DNA of 64,000 bases from positions 49,339,385 through 49,403,384 of the forward strand of contig NC_088295.1 in NCBI RefSeq assembly GCF_032854445.1, in the 5' to 3' direction. The notes under the pieces are model-generated. The model saw only the letters and a list, made by a program, of their open reading frames with translations. It made no database searches and was not told where the DNA came from. A program made the translations under genes and the position numbers. Positions within the stretch are counted from its first letter, which is position 1, and each line of letters starts with the position of its first letter. The stretch is from Liolophura sinensis. Its lineage: Eukaryota; Mollusca; Polyplacophora; Chitonida; Chitonidae. Positions 33,232 through 48,200 of this stretch are shown here, one piece after another.

Positions 33232-36200
33232 TCAAAGAGGAATGCTTGAGGCCTTGTAGACTATTGTTGGATTTTCTATGTCAGTTTTACTTTGGACCAG
33301 TCTGAGCTCCATGGAATCTGGGGAGGGTTTAGATAATGCTTCATCGTTCTTGTGTTGGGCTGAAAATCCAAAAAAAAAAAATCAAATTTTACCTATTTAC
33401 TTCATTCTTGTTTGACGACACACTCAAGAAAATTATGACTTATATGATGACATTCAGATTTGTGGGTTGAGGAAACTGGCATAAACGACTGACCTTTGGC
33501 ACAGTAGATGTCTACACACCTATTGACTCCTCATATGACATGAAAAATTGTTAAATACACCGTTAAACCCCAAGCATATGCAATGAACACAACTGTTTAT
33601 TATGAGAGATAAAGGGCAATAACCTGAAGAGCTCTGAGAAACAGCAAGAGTTATCTCCTCTTAACTCAGGACATCCGGATAAGGAGGAAAGGATCCTATA
33701 ATGAACTTCATTCATACAATGAGCTTAATTTAATAATTCTGAATGTTCAAATGCAGCTCTAAGTGTGAAAGGAAAAGTCCGCAAATAATCTGAGTTATCT
33801 GTGAAGAGGAGTGAAAACAGACCTCTGGATGGTCAGAGACATTTTTTTTTCTGACATGCTTAGTAACTCTTAGTAATCAACTTCTATTAAGCAATTCCAA
33901 GGTCATGGAAAAGGCTATGTCAGAGCAACCGGAAACATGGTGCTGCATCAGTCGTACCCGTGCAGGCTCATATGGTTAAAAACACGGTTCAGGTGACATA
34001 TAAAACAGAAACAAAAGCGTCCTCAGGTTATAGAAATAACTCGCATCCAATTGGATAAAACTTATACCATAGCAGTGCTTTTTCATGATAATCATGATTT
34101 TCCTTACTTTGAACTGCGATGTTGTTTTGTGCAACATCACAAAAATAAAAAGTTATGTCTCCTGAACTTTCTGTGGAATACTTTATTAATGCACACAAGA
34201 ACTTGCTCTTGTCTTGTCTTTTAAGAATTTCATCTAAGTTTAGCAAGAAAACCATTTCACAGCATGAATTCTTGAGCTCACCTTGCGCATACTCCATCGT
34301 CCTCTTCAGAACTGCCTGTACACAAGCAACTGTCTTCTCCAGAGCAAGCTGCAAGCAACAAACAACACTGTCAATACTATTAAAACCTAGGCCTGTTTAT
34401 AAGGAGGCAGACTCGTGCAGCAGCAGAGAGAGAGTAATTTTCATAGAATTATGTGGTCTCTTGTTTAGGACTGACCTCTGTTCACACACACAAACAATTC
34501 CTCCTGCAGAATGACCTGATTGCTGTTCATAATTGATTCACGTTTCACATCTGACGGTTTAACAATTTTTAGTTTACTCACAAGTTTGCTCATAGTCACA
34601 CGCTCTCCAATGAAAGTCACATTTATGAATATAGGGAATATTAGATCATTGCGAGTCCAGGGGGATCCCTTGCACCTCCTTAGTAACCATTGCACCTGCT
34701 CATTTTGTACAGTGTGGGAAACCATGGCGAAACCACTGCACCTCCTTAAATTGTAAAGCTCATGGGAGCCACTGCACCTCCTCAACTTGTAAAGATCTGG
34801 AGCAATCATTGCACCTCCTTAACCTGTAAAGCTCTTAGGATCCATTGCACCACCTCAACTTCTAAGGATCTAGAGAAACCATACCACCCTCCACAATTTT
34901 AAAGATCTAGATGCACCATTGCAACTCCTGAATTTTTACAGATCTGGAGAAATCACTGCACCCCCTCAATTTGCACAGATCTGGAGAAGCCATTGCACCA
35001 CCTCAATTTGCACAGATCTGGAGAAACCATTGCAACCACTCAACTTGTGATGGTCTGGTGAAACCATTGCACCTCCTCAATTTGTAACGGTCTGTTGAAA
35101 CCACTGAACCTCCTCAAGCTGTAAACATCTTTAGAAACCATTGCACCTCCTCAACTTGTAAAAAAAATCTGAAGAAACCATTGCACTTTGAAGCCATTAC
35201 AACCCCTCAATTGGGAAATTCCATTAATTTGCCAAAGGCCGGTGGTTTACTGTGAGCCAAAATTACTGAAAATGGCATTTCATAAAAATAAAATAAATGA
35301 ATAAATGCAAGACACTGCTGTCAATATACCTTCAAGTCATCATCTCTCTGCAGCCATGCCAGGAGTAAGGCAGAGAACAAGTCTCCCGTTCCGCTGAAGT
35401 ACACTGGTAACGATGGGAACTGTAATTTGTAACATTCACGTTTGCCATCTGCAGAAGAAAGAAAATATGTACAAGTAGTGTGTTTCATGTCAATGGAATA
35501 TAAAGAGTATGAGAACTGGTAAGACCACAGTTCAATACTTGCTCTTGCCCACCAAAGAATTGCATTGCTCATGTAGAGATTGCACAGATTAATTCCTTTG
35601 AGATATTTTTTGTCCCCAGCCCCAGAGCTACATAAATACATCGAGTGAACATACAATGCAAATACTTTCCAAAATAGTCCTCATAATGCATTTTTTTATA
35701 TAGTGTATGCTTTTCTAGGTTAGTACGACTAAGACTGATATAAATTTACATAATGGCCATATTTCTAAAACTGTGTTGAATTTGCTAAAAAACGTACTGA
35801 AAAATGAAAACTGTAATGTTTGCTCAGAACACCCGGTCATCTATTGTTATCATGTCACTGAAAATCATGCTTAAAAACCATACAGCTACTAAACATCGCC
35901 AAGCACTAAAGCCACAATTAAATTTCACAGTTTATGTGCTATTAGTGTGTTTTACTGTATGATGCTTTTGTCTACAGGGATTGAAGGTGGGAACACTTAC
36001 TCCTGACAGAGCTGGCCATACATAGCAGATGTCCTTCACTTCCCAGGTTAGTACTCGACAGCACTACGGTCTTCGGCCCACACTGATGAAGTTTCTCCAT
36101 GGCTAACAAGGCCTCAGCCTCTGATGTAATTTTCACCCCAGACAACAATCTGAATCAAGAAGGTAAATTGGCTCATTTTGAAGATTATTTTGCATGTTGA

Positions 36201-39200
36201 TGCAAGTACACCAGGACATGTATGCAGAATATAATACTTGACAAATTCCATGACTTTCCAGGTCATATTCATATAGAATTCCATAGAATTTCCAAGACTT
36301 TCATTGCCAGTTCACTGATCATTAGCACAGCAAATTGCTTTCCACTTTTCATTTGATATTTGACCACTTAGCCAGGTGTCAACAGTTTGTGGTGCTATCA
36401 TGCAAATATCAACATCAACAATAAATTAAAATCTTGCTCCACTTAAATATCAAGAGCTTGAAACATAAAACAAGCAGACTAGACAGTTTGGCAAGTTGTT
36501 TGTCATTTTTATCAATTTTTAGGATTTCCAAAGAAATTCAATGCCAAAGGCCTGAAAATGTTATTTTCATATCCCATTACTTTCAAAAATTTTGCAGCAC
36601 TGCCTGAACCCTGACACTCACATTTATGCATGGGGGAAACCAGACAGAGCCAAGAAAACATTTATCTACTTATATGATACTATACAGCATGATTAAATAA
36701 CTACACAGTTATTACAATACCAAATACTTCAACATGGATGATAATCAGAGGTTGTTCCATTTATAACCTCCTTTGATGCATAATGGCTGGTAACTTTTTG
36801 CATAATTTCTTTTTTATCAAAACTTTGCTTTATCAAAAGCCCATGAATAAATGTTTTCTTCACAACCTGTTCTGATTTCTTACTTAATAGTACTTGTTTA
36901 TTTACTCTATATTATACCTATTTATTTTACCTATTTAATCTTTGATCAGTGACAGCAGAGAAAAATATCACCTTTAGTCAGGTGCCTGACAAACTTCCAA
37001 ACATAAAACCAGAGCTGGGATCATGCAACAGCTGGGATCATGCCAGAGCAGGGATCATGCCAGAACTGGGATCATGCAAGAGCTGGGAGCATGTCAGAGC
37101 TGGGATCATGCAAGAGCTGGGATCATGCAAGCCTGCCACTTCAGTGGTCAGGATCAAATAGCTGCAGTAAGAGCTGTACAATGCTTTAGCTGAACATGTC
37201 AGCAAAAGTAACTTGGCTTGTTTCAGGTTTACATTAAAAGTTTTCTAATGTGCGATGTTGCTGGACAGCTTCAAATAAAGGTTCTAACATGGCTGTGAAA
37301 ATCAGTTCAACTCACTCTGCCTCAAACTGATTGGGTGTGACAATGTCTGCCAGGGGCACCACCTTATCTCTGTACACTGGTAACAACTCAGGCTTTACGT
37401 ACTGCAGAGCAAAACAAAGAGTGTCATACAGTTCAGGTCATGAAATTTCTTAAAAGATACATGAAAACGTACTAAAAAACAAAGAGTTTGGTTTTAGCCA
37501 AGAAGAAGAAAGAGACACTACAAAAAAATGAAAAAAAAATCATTTCTTTTCATTTATACACCATATAGATGAACATTCAGGGAGTGCTGTACTGGCTTAG
37601 AGCCCTTAGTTGGGCTCTTTCCCCCAACAAAGTTTTTTTGACAGCTATCACCATTTATGTCACTACAGCAGCCAGGCTACTTAATGTCTGGCCTTAGAAA
37701 TGTGGGGCTTTAGAAAAACTGTAGTTTAAAGATTTTTTTTGTACTTTATATGTACTTGCATATGAAGAGTGCAATCTTCTTGTGGCATTCATTACAATGA
37801 AACACTGACCTTCTGAACATAAAACTGAATGGAACAGCCATATAGATATAGAAGAAAGATATGCCATATTTCACCTAAGTTAAGCCTCTCACAAAAGACA
37901 TACTTCTATTGATCCTGACTGATTCATTCACCTTATAGTGCCACTTAAAAAGTTTTTGTGAACTTTGATTAATTTCCAATCAGAAAAACCTGTGTTGGCA
38001 TAAAAACTATAATTTTAAGGTCTAATCTATGTGGCTCTGAAGTGAATTTTTACATACCAAACCTTAGGTGAAATACACTATGTTTTATTACTCTACCAAA
38101 CCTGAAATACACTATGTTTTATTACTCTACCAAACCTTACGTGAAATACACTATGTTTTATTACTCTACCAAACCTTACGTGAAATACACTATGTCTCAT
38201 TACTCTACCAAACCTGAGGTGAAATACACTATGTTTTATTACTCTACCAAACCTGAGGTGAAATACACTATGTTTTTATTACTCTACCAAACCTGAGGTG
38301 AAATACACTAGGTTTTATTACTCTACCAAACCTTACGTGAAATACACTATGTTTTATTACTCTACCAAACCTGAGGTGAAATACACTATGTTTTATTACT
38401 CTACCAAACCTTAGGTGAAATAGACTATGTTTTATTACTCTGCCAAACCTGAGGTGAAATACACTATGTCTTATTACTCTACCAAACCTGAGGTGAAATA
38501 CACTATGTCTTATTACTCTACCAAACCTGAGGTGAAATACACTATGTCTTATTACTCTACCAAACCTGAGGTGAAATACACTATGTCTTATTACTCTACC
38601 AAACCTTAGGTGAAATACACTATGTTTTATTACTCTACCAAACCTTACGTGAAATACACTATGTTTTATTACTCTACCAAACCTGAGGTGAAATACACTA
38701 TGTTTTATTACTCTACCAAACCTGAGGTGAAATACACTATGTTTATTACTCTACCAAACCTTACGTGAAATACACTATGTTTTTATTACTCTACCAAACC
38801 TTAGGTGAAATACACTATGTTTTATTACTCTACCAAACCTGAGGTGAAATACACTATGTTTTATTACTCTACCAAACCTGAGGTGAATACACTATGTTTT
38901 ATTACTCTACCAAACCTGAGGTGAAATACACTAGGTTTTATTACTCTACCAAACCTTACGTGAAATACACTATGTTTTATTACTCTACCAAACCTGAGGT
39001 GAAATACACTATGTTTTATTACTCTACCAAACCTGAGGTGAAATACACTATGTTTTATTACTCTACCAAACCTGAGGTGAAATACACTATGTTTTATTAC
39101 TCTACCAAACCTTACGTGAAATACACTATGTTTTATTACTCTACCAAACCTTAGGTGAAATACACATAATTTTTTCTTACTCTACTAAACCTGAGGTGAA

Positions 39201-42200
39201 ATACACTATGTTTTATTACTCTACCAAACCTTACGTGAAATACACTATGTTTTATTACTCCACCAAACCTTACGTGAAATACACTATGTTTTATTACTCT
39301 ACCAAACCTGAGGTGAAATACACTATGTTTTATTACTCTACCAAACCTGAGGTGAAATACACTATGTTTTATTACTCTACCAAACCTGAGGTGAAATACA
39401 CTATGTTTTATTACTCTACCAAACCTTAGGTGAAACACAATATGTTTTATTACTCTACCAAACCTTACGTGAAATACACTATGTTTTATTACTCTACCAC
39501 ACGTGAGGTGAAACACACTATGTTTTATTACTCTACCAAACCTGAGGTGAAATACACTATGTTTTATTACTCTACCAAACCTGAGGTGAAATACACTATG
39601 CTTCATTACTCTACTCTTCACACTAAAACATAGGACTTCCTAAGCTGACTCTGCCTTGACAACAAAAACAAGCCGTCATAAACTGTTTACTTTATATTGA
39701 CTGTTTGAGGTTTTGGAAGTGGTAACATTTCAAGTACAGTTTTCCAGCAGAAAATAGAGGATTGCACATTAAATTCCTTGAATAATCAATACAGAAGTAA
39801 CAAAAGATCTTACTAGTTTTCCATTGTCTCCCATAACAGGGTCACATGCTGAAAGTGAAGATGAAAAAAAGCAGAAATCTTCAATAATCAAAATCTACTA
39901 ACACCTACAAACATGACATGAAGAAATGTACACTAAGCACCATTTTAACTGAATGGATCGGCAAGGGTTCCAACTTTCATACATATTTTTTGTTGCAGTT
40001 ATTTGAGGAAAGCTACAAGGTCTAATCTCCATTTTTCTACTAAAATAAACCACATACATACATGTACATATACCAGTAGTTCCTCTGCCTCTTTAAAAAA
40101 CCAATTTGTAAAATCTTACCAAATATCAGGTTTGGATTATGTTTCCGCAAGTCCAACACAATTTCACTGACTTTCTCTAGGAATGAACTGGAGCCAATGT
40201 ATCCTGATAAAAGCAAAAGGATATAATCAGACTGAATTTGAAATATTGAGATGAGAAGCAACTGTTCTTTGTTCTCTGCATGGACCTGACACACAGCCTT
40301 TCTTCAAATATTCAAAGATTGAGCATGCAGTGAAGTCACACCTCTGATGGCATCACAACTTCTTTGACAACTGACTTTAGGAAATCATGTACAACAGTAT
40401 TTTGTATATTATTTTAAATATTACCAATGAAGGGCTGTCCCTGAAGAATAATATATAACAATCAATTACTGATTACTTTTTCAATTAGAAGTGTGTCCAT
40501 ATATCTGTAAAAATTAATACACATAAAATGGAAATTAATTTTGATAAAATAAGCCAAAAATATGCCCTTTTGCATGATTGCATATATGAAGAAATATACT
40601 GAGTCACACAGGGAATTTCACTTCAAGACAAATCACTGTTTTATTTCTTAAATCATGTCGGTCACTTTTAATTTGAAGATCTGCAACTTGTTCAAATGTA
40701 GATACAGCATATCACTGTCAGATTGTGGCATATGTCAGAAAACTACAAGAACACCACGGAAGGATTATCTTCTCAGGCAGTAGACCCTTTATTACAAGGT
40801 CCCAAAGATTGCTGGTTCAAATCCCTACAGGGTCGCAACAATCATTTTGTGTTTTACGGTCATTTGCAAACTCTAAAAAATCCAAAAATTGAAAAAAAAA
40901 AATAAAACCATCCTTTCATTTCACTTACCCTTTATGTGTCTATGACTTTCCTGCTTTCCATAAGCTTTCACATCATGTCAGTACAAGAAAAATTGTCATG
41001 ATGCAGCTAATTTTTCACAATATAAGATGATTTTCAAGTTTTTATTTTCATTTATATACTTTCCTCCGGTATGAAAAAAAGATTTTTTCTGCCCATAAAG
41101 CAACAACTTAAAATGGTGTGGCCTATGAAGTTACACAGGCTAGTTTCTCACAGCTATAGACCCCCATTACACTCAAAGAGGCCTTCTTATCTTGAACAGT
41201 CAGCTGTGTGTGCTGATAAAGATATGGGTCCCAGCGTCCGATATTACTTTGTGCATGTTTGGACAGACCTTTTTATCAGTCTTGTCTGATATCTGGGTTT
41301 CATATCGCCACAGATTGACAAGAAGAAATCCTTCAAGTCACGACAGATTCCCTTCTCTTTTGTTGTAGTGATCAACTTGCTCCTCTTTGTATCAAATTTT
41401 AAGAGATTTACTGACATAAAGAATGTCCTTTTCGGACGTGACAACACATTAGAAAACGTACATGCACCTATAATGGCTGAGTATCACATGACTATATTAC
41501 TGTAATTCCTCAACCTTTTCACATATCTATTCAAGCCTAGTGTCAGGGGATTATCATGACATTGTACTATTCATGAAGCCCTGAAACTGGGCAGCACAAT
41601 CAATGTGGTTTTGTCTCCAAAATCAAATGAAAAATGTGAGTAAATAGTACTGGAAGTTGTTCTTTCATATGTGAAAAGGTTGAGGAATTGTAGTTTGGCA
41701 TGGAGGTTTATTTAAAAAACCCAGAGCAAAGCAAATACAGAAAAATGTCTCTGACCTGTAAGAATGTGAGAAAATTTTGGTAATGCCATTGAGCTTAAGT
41801 CCCTCATACAGATTGGATACTTCCCCTGAGTGAAGAACTTGGCCTTTAAACGTTTTATAACCTGTAAGATAAAAAGTAATGCATCAAGACAGGTATACGA
41901 TGGTGTGTAGTTGTCTGAATGAAACATAAAATAGACAAATTACATAGTACTGTAAGTGGTAACATATGTGTATGCACAGTTCTAAATGGACTGTATGATT
42001 TCTTACAGTCAAAAAAACATGAAGTCAAAAAAGTGAATTATCAGCGAAATGTTATTTTCATTAAAAAAAGTGCTACTTGAGTCCCAAGAGAAACCAGGCA
42101 GAAAGAATTAAATGATATGAGAATGCTCTATTGAATATAGTTGGCACCACGGTTCAAAAAACACTATTTAACCCATGAATAACACTATTTAACCCATGAG

Positions 42201-45200
42201 TGAAGAGTCCTCAAAAAAAAATCCATGGTAGTTTCTGGAAATTTTCCTGATGTACACAACTGTCATGCTACATAGAGTACCGGTACAGATGTTTTCTTAT
42301 GTTTGGAGATAAATGTATAATGCTGGTTAAATGGTTTAAGAGGGGTTGCATGACATACTTCTGGTAGCCATACTGGAGTACTGTGGCTATAGCAAATCAT
42401 GTTTACAGGATCCAATATGGCTGACCGGGTATCGTTCTGCCAAGGTAATGATGTCACGTGCAACCACTCCATTAAGAACATTGTCTCCTTGTAGCAATCC
42501 ATACAGTCTTGCTTATGTCAATCAATAAAAATATGGAGGTGTCACCAAGGAATGCCATTTAAGTCCAGCAGAGCCTCAGTGCCAGTGTGAAATGCAGAGA
42601 GTAAATCTGTCAGTCACTGTACTTTACCTTGATCCTTGTTCCCCAAACTACAACTCATTAACATTATAATTCATTTCACTGGTACTTTATGTTGTATTAC
42701 AGTGTATTTCACGTCAAAATTTGTCTGAATTTCTGACTTAACGCTTGTATCAAACCACTACCAGCTGGAATAAATTATAAGACAGTACTGGTCAAGGTAT
42801 TGAGGATACCTAAGGCCCACCCTAAATATTTTAAAAGTCATCTTTTCCCAGTGCATGTTTTGGGTCGTACATGTATGTCCACATATTTTCCCTACGTCAT
42901 GTAATTCTTATCTCTGAAACAGTTCAAAAAATATATTTCCTGCCTGGCCCACACAATGACTCACCTCTTGTTACATGTTATCACACAGTACTTCAATAAT
43001 TCATTAAACTAATTAACAAAAGCGCAAGATTAATTTATCAATTACATATATGGTTAATGTTTAGTGCTCTACTCCAGAGTGCAATTCTCACACCTACATG
43101 TAGTACTGCAGTCAGGTTTATACCTGGAGGGAACTTGAGTAAACCACTGGCCTTTGGGCAAGTAACTAACAAACTTTCATGACTTTCCCACATGCAACAT
43201 CCAGATGAATGTGAGATTGGTGGAAGACTACCGACAAACTCTGTAAGGTAGACCACCTAACGGCCTATTTATACCACCATGGCCCCAAGAATGGTTAATG
43301 AGTCAACGGAATTTATTTAGCTGAAATTCATCTGACACCTCATGCAGTCATGCATCCTATTCAGTGAAAACCACTCAACCATCATCTGTTCCTTGCTAGT
43401 TGATTATATGCTCATTATTTTCAAAAAATATTCTCAAAGAATTCATTGCTTGAAAACAATGCTACAAACAGGCCAAATTATTAATAGTGTGGCATAGTTA
43501 TTGGTTAATGGTTAGTTATGTTGGGTAATTTGTAGTTACATGGACAATAATAACCATGCATGGTTACTACACAGTAATTTTTCAGGTGTTTAAACACTGG
43601 TAGCGTTTAGATAAATGACATGCATAGCAAGCATATAATGCTTAGTGTTAAAACATAGACATCACAAGCAGGAGGTTCTCAATTACTAACACACTATATA
43701 AACTGATTAACGCAATTAACAAAAATTAACCTTCAACATATTGAGGAAAAATGCAAAATGTATAGTTCCATAAAAACATCATTTTTGTCTCTTAGATTCA
43801 TCAGTGTGATCGTTGTTCAGCAAGATATACTTTACAATTTCATACACAGTATACATGTAACACTGTGCAGGAATACAGAGATAAACTTTCATTAGTGTTT
43901 TAGGTATACATTTGTTGACAGGACAAATAATCTTCTGTACACAGGGAATGTTAAGTCATACACGCGTATATAAACCAAACAAGCTCTGGCCACATTATGA
44001 AGAACAATGTACAAGTAGCTGAGTCCAGATAAGGAAATGGTTGCTTCTTACCACTTGTCCCTCGACTCCTAGTGCTGCAAGTTGTTTGTCTGATCTGAAT
44101 TTGCCTGATCAGAGCTTTCCTGATTAGAGTCTGTCTGATTAGAATTTGTCTGATTCAAGTCGCTTTCAACATTATTTTGGTTGTACCACCATGGTGCTTC
44201 CATGTAGAAGACCTGACCCAATGCTGACACATTTACGATGCTGCCTCACTAGTATACCATGCCAAAGACACCAGACACAATGTGACAACATAACAAACAA
44301 CTGACCAGTATTTGGTCCATTCCTCGATGTTGAGCACACCAAGAGAGGTAGTGCCAAGATTACCCATGTCAATTTAAGTCTTAGATATGACACAATCTTG
44401 GACTGAACTCCCAGATCTGCCTTAAATGAGACAGAAGTTATGTTCACTACACAGGAATAAACATGAATATCATATGCAAATGTGTCATAGTGACAAATCT
44501 CTAATGGACACTCTCACATTCACACTCTGATATTTTTCATATTGTTGCTTAATACCATACTCAGGAAATTTTCACTTAAACGACGGATGTTAGTTTAATG
44601 GGTGGAGGAAACTGATGTGCTTGGCATAAACCACCAGCCTTTGGTAAGCTTTCCCACGTGTAACAAACAGATATGCAAACAACAAATGTTAGATTGCACA
44701 AACCTAAAAATTCTCTTTTTATGGCCGGTTTTGAACCTACACCTCATCCTGGTGACTGAAAAGGCAAGCGCCTCTAACCACTCGGCCACAGACCTCTCCA
44801 TGCTATTGGCACATCTATTGGCATATGTCCTATCATCACAAAATTCAACACAAAATTCAATACACACTGTCCTATTATCACAAAATTCAATATATACTGT
44901 CCTATTATCACAAAATTCAATACATACTGTCCTATCATCACAAAATTCAATATATACCATCCTATTATCACAAAATTCAATATATACTGTCCTATTATCA
45001 CAAAATTCGATATATACCATCCTATTATCACAAAATTCAATATATACTGTCCTATTATCACAAAAATTGGCCTCACATGTGTCTCTGCCTCTATTTATTA
45101 AAGCATAAGTCAATTCAAGAAATATGTTATTTTGATTGTTGTTTTTCTGTGTTTCTTGGTGGAATAAGAATGAAAGATATGCCGGTACCAAAATGAATTG

Positions 45201-48200
45201 GTAATTATTTATATGATTCATGTTTGGGTAGCTGTGATGACAACAGTCTCAGGATACAGGTATAAATATATACACAACTAAATGTTTACATTCTGCTGCT
45301 GGTGTTACTGTGCATACATCTGACACAGGCAGGTGCGTGGGGTGACAAAGGGTAGACAGAAAACAGATACACCTGTATATACACACCTACATGTAACAGG
45401 CCCTCCACACCAACATTCCCTGTACATAACAGTCAGGTACAGGATATTCATAAGTACATACACAATTTGATTTAATGAATTCGATTGTTGCTTAATTCCA
45501 TATTTAATAAACGATACTGTGTTGTTAGCTTAACACTGCTGATTTGTAGTTAACACTTAATTAATTTGGTTATACAATTAACTATCATGCATGTCTTCAA
45601 ATATATATATGTGACAACATATAGCCCTATTAACAGTGATTGAAATAATGTTGTATTTTAATGTAGGTAAAGGTTTCAAGGGATAATTACAAAACCAAAC
45701 AGAAAACCACCTACATGCATAATCAGTCAGAAAACAAATTTTTTAGTCAGTAAAATTACACTGTGTAGAACTATCATACAGAAGATCTGAACCATAATGC
45801 TCTGTGCATGCTGGGGTCCTCCATGGCTCAGTCGGTTAGTGCGCTAGCGCAGCGAAATGACCCAGAAGTGTCTCACCAATGTGAGTTCAAGTCCAGCTCA
45901 TGCTGGCTTCCTCTCCGGCCGTAAGTGGGAAGGTCTGCCAGCAACCTGCGGATGGTAGTGGGTTTCCCCCGGGCTCTGCCCAGTTTCCTCCCACCATAAT
46001 GCTGGCCGCCGGCGTATAAGTGAAATATTCTTGAGTACGGCGTAAAACACCAATCAAGTAAATAAATAAATAAATTCGTGCATGCTGATGTCATGTGAAA
46101 CAGTCAATGTCTAACAGTCAAAATAAAGTTCATGCAGATAGAATAAATAAGGAGAATTAGCAATGCAAATGTGAAAACTTTTGAATAGTGATCACTACAA
46201 TAAAACATACAGACCAATGCATGTCTCCAGTAAATCTGCATAAATATGTACTCACCTGTATGATTTGAGAACTGGACAGAGTTAATCGGGCTAACGTCAA
46301 ATCCCAGAAGCTGGAAGAAATAAACATACATACTCACTGCAGTTTTGTTTTATTTTATTTATTTGATTGTTTTTTTACACTGTTTTAAGAATATTTTGTC
46401 TTATATGACAGTGGCCAGCATTAGTTTTGTTCCTGTTTTACTAATTTACATATTTCATACCAAAACATAATGCCTCCTATTCTAATATTTCTTTGCATAT
46501 TTTTACTGGTCTTTTTCACTGGGCTCTAAGGCATTAACATTTAAATAGTGGATTTATTAATATTCATCATTTATCCAAATACCCACTACTCGAGTCAACA
46601 CTTAAGTGGACTAAGAGAAAACCTGGAATTACCTGTAATTATGTTAATTATGTTAACCGTACAATAACATTCCAAAAACCAAGGTTACAACTGCATCACA
46701 CCGAGAACTTTAGCCAATTTATAGAAACTCCCTTTTAAGGCCATCTCTTGCTCATCTATAGTCAGCTAACACGTTCTCCTTGCACCAGCTGATCTGCCAC
46801 TGCTATATATCCTTGAATTTTAATGTCATACACGTACTTAAACCATTTTTCAGTCAGATGGCGACAGGGAGTTATTAGGTGTATGTACACATAGTGTGTC
46901 TTCTTGTGGTAGGATGAGTCCATGCCACCAAACTGCTGCCACCACTGAAGTGTCATACTGAAGACACGCCTTCAGCATACAGGACACCCTGACACCTAAT
47001 CACATATAAGACTAGTGCAGGGCAATGACCCAGGAGTCTCTCACCAATGCGATCGCTGTGAGTTCAAGTCCAGCTCATGCTGTGGGAAGCTCTGTCAGGA
47101 GCCTGTGGATGGTTGCAGGTTTCCCCCAGGCTCTGCCCGGTTTCCTCCCACCATAATGCTGGCCACTGTCCGTATAAGTGAAATATTCTTGAGTAGGCGT
47201 AAAACACCAATCAAATAAATAAATAAATAAACACATAAGACACTGGGCCAAACAGTCCTGTTTCCTTCATCTAGCCTCGTGAGGTGAGGCCGCCAAGAGA
47301 GGCAGCAACAAATACCATTTTTATTAGGTCTTTGGTATGACCCCATCTGGGTTTGATCAAAGGTCTTCCAGCTTTAAAACGGACACTCTAACCAATAGGC
47401 CACCGAAGCTGTTTACCAACCCATGCCGACAAATGCTCTCATCCAACATATGCTGGTTAAGCAGTAGATTTAAATTTAATAGCCAGAATCTTAGGTACTT
47501 GGCAAAATGGTGATTTGCTCACAATAGTCTGATTACCTCCACCCAGCCACCATGCTAGCTTACAGTACCGGTACTATGCTTTACCTCTGCTCAGTTCTGA
47601 TATGTTGACGGACAGACCTGACTGATTGATACTCTGATGGTCTATTCGTCTTTCATCACCATGGCCATCAGCCTATCAGTACAACTCGTAAACTACACAA
47701 CAGATTTATCATCATATGTATTTAAGTGAATATTCTTCAGAGATTCAACACCAATCAAATACATAAATGAATTACAGTTATTACTGCATCCAGCATTAGT
47801 GTTTGAATTAAATATGTGTCCCAGTACAGGGGCCACCAAATTTCTAATTTGTCAGGCAGGCACCTAAACCCTTGCCTAAGTTGAGATCCCCCCCCCCCCC
47901 TTCATCACCCACATCCCCCATCCTAGCCCAATCTATAATTTGAGACCCCCCCCCTATCACTCACATCCCCCATCCTAGACCAAGCTATTCCTCTAGCATT
48001 TTTCTGCTGTTAGGCCTAAACATTATCCATGCTGTTATAAATACTGATAGTGATGATTTTAATAACATATATCATCTAACTGGAGCAATGGCAACATCCA
48101 GCCCTATACAATATGACTTGATCTCCAGCCAAGTAACAAGGACATCCTTTTGACCCACAAACAGGTCAGCTTCACCATTTTTATTTGCGAATAACACAAG

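Noticed and set aside
34155-34514. 119-aa plus-strand ORF near PDXK exon 9
   Set aside because: It is the antisense shadow of a true PDXK exon and its flanks.
38055-39614. Long repetitive ORFs ([11 protein letters not shown]-like on plus, 156 aa on minus at 39151-39621) as a repeat protein
   Set aside because: They come from a 39-base tandem array whose length is a multiple of three. Off-length units break the frame and the array lies in a PDXK intron.
44595-45221. 208-aa minus-strand ORF with repeated [10 protein letters not shown]
   Set aside because: It is the 30-base minisatellite plus an adjoining SINE; other frames of the same array are equally open.
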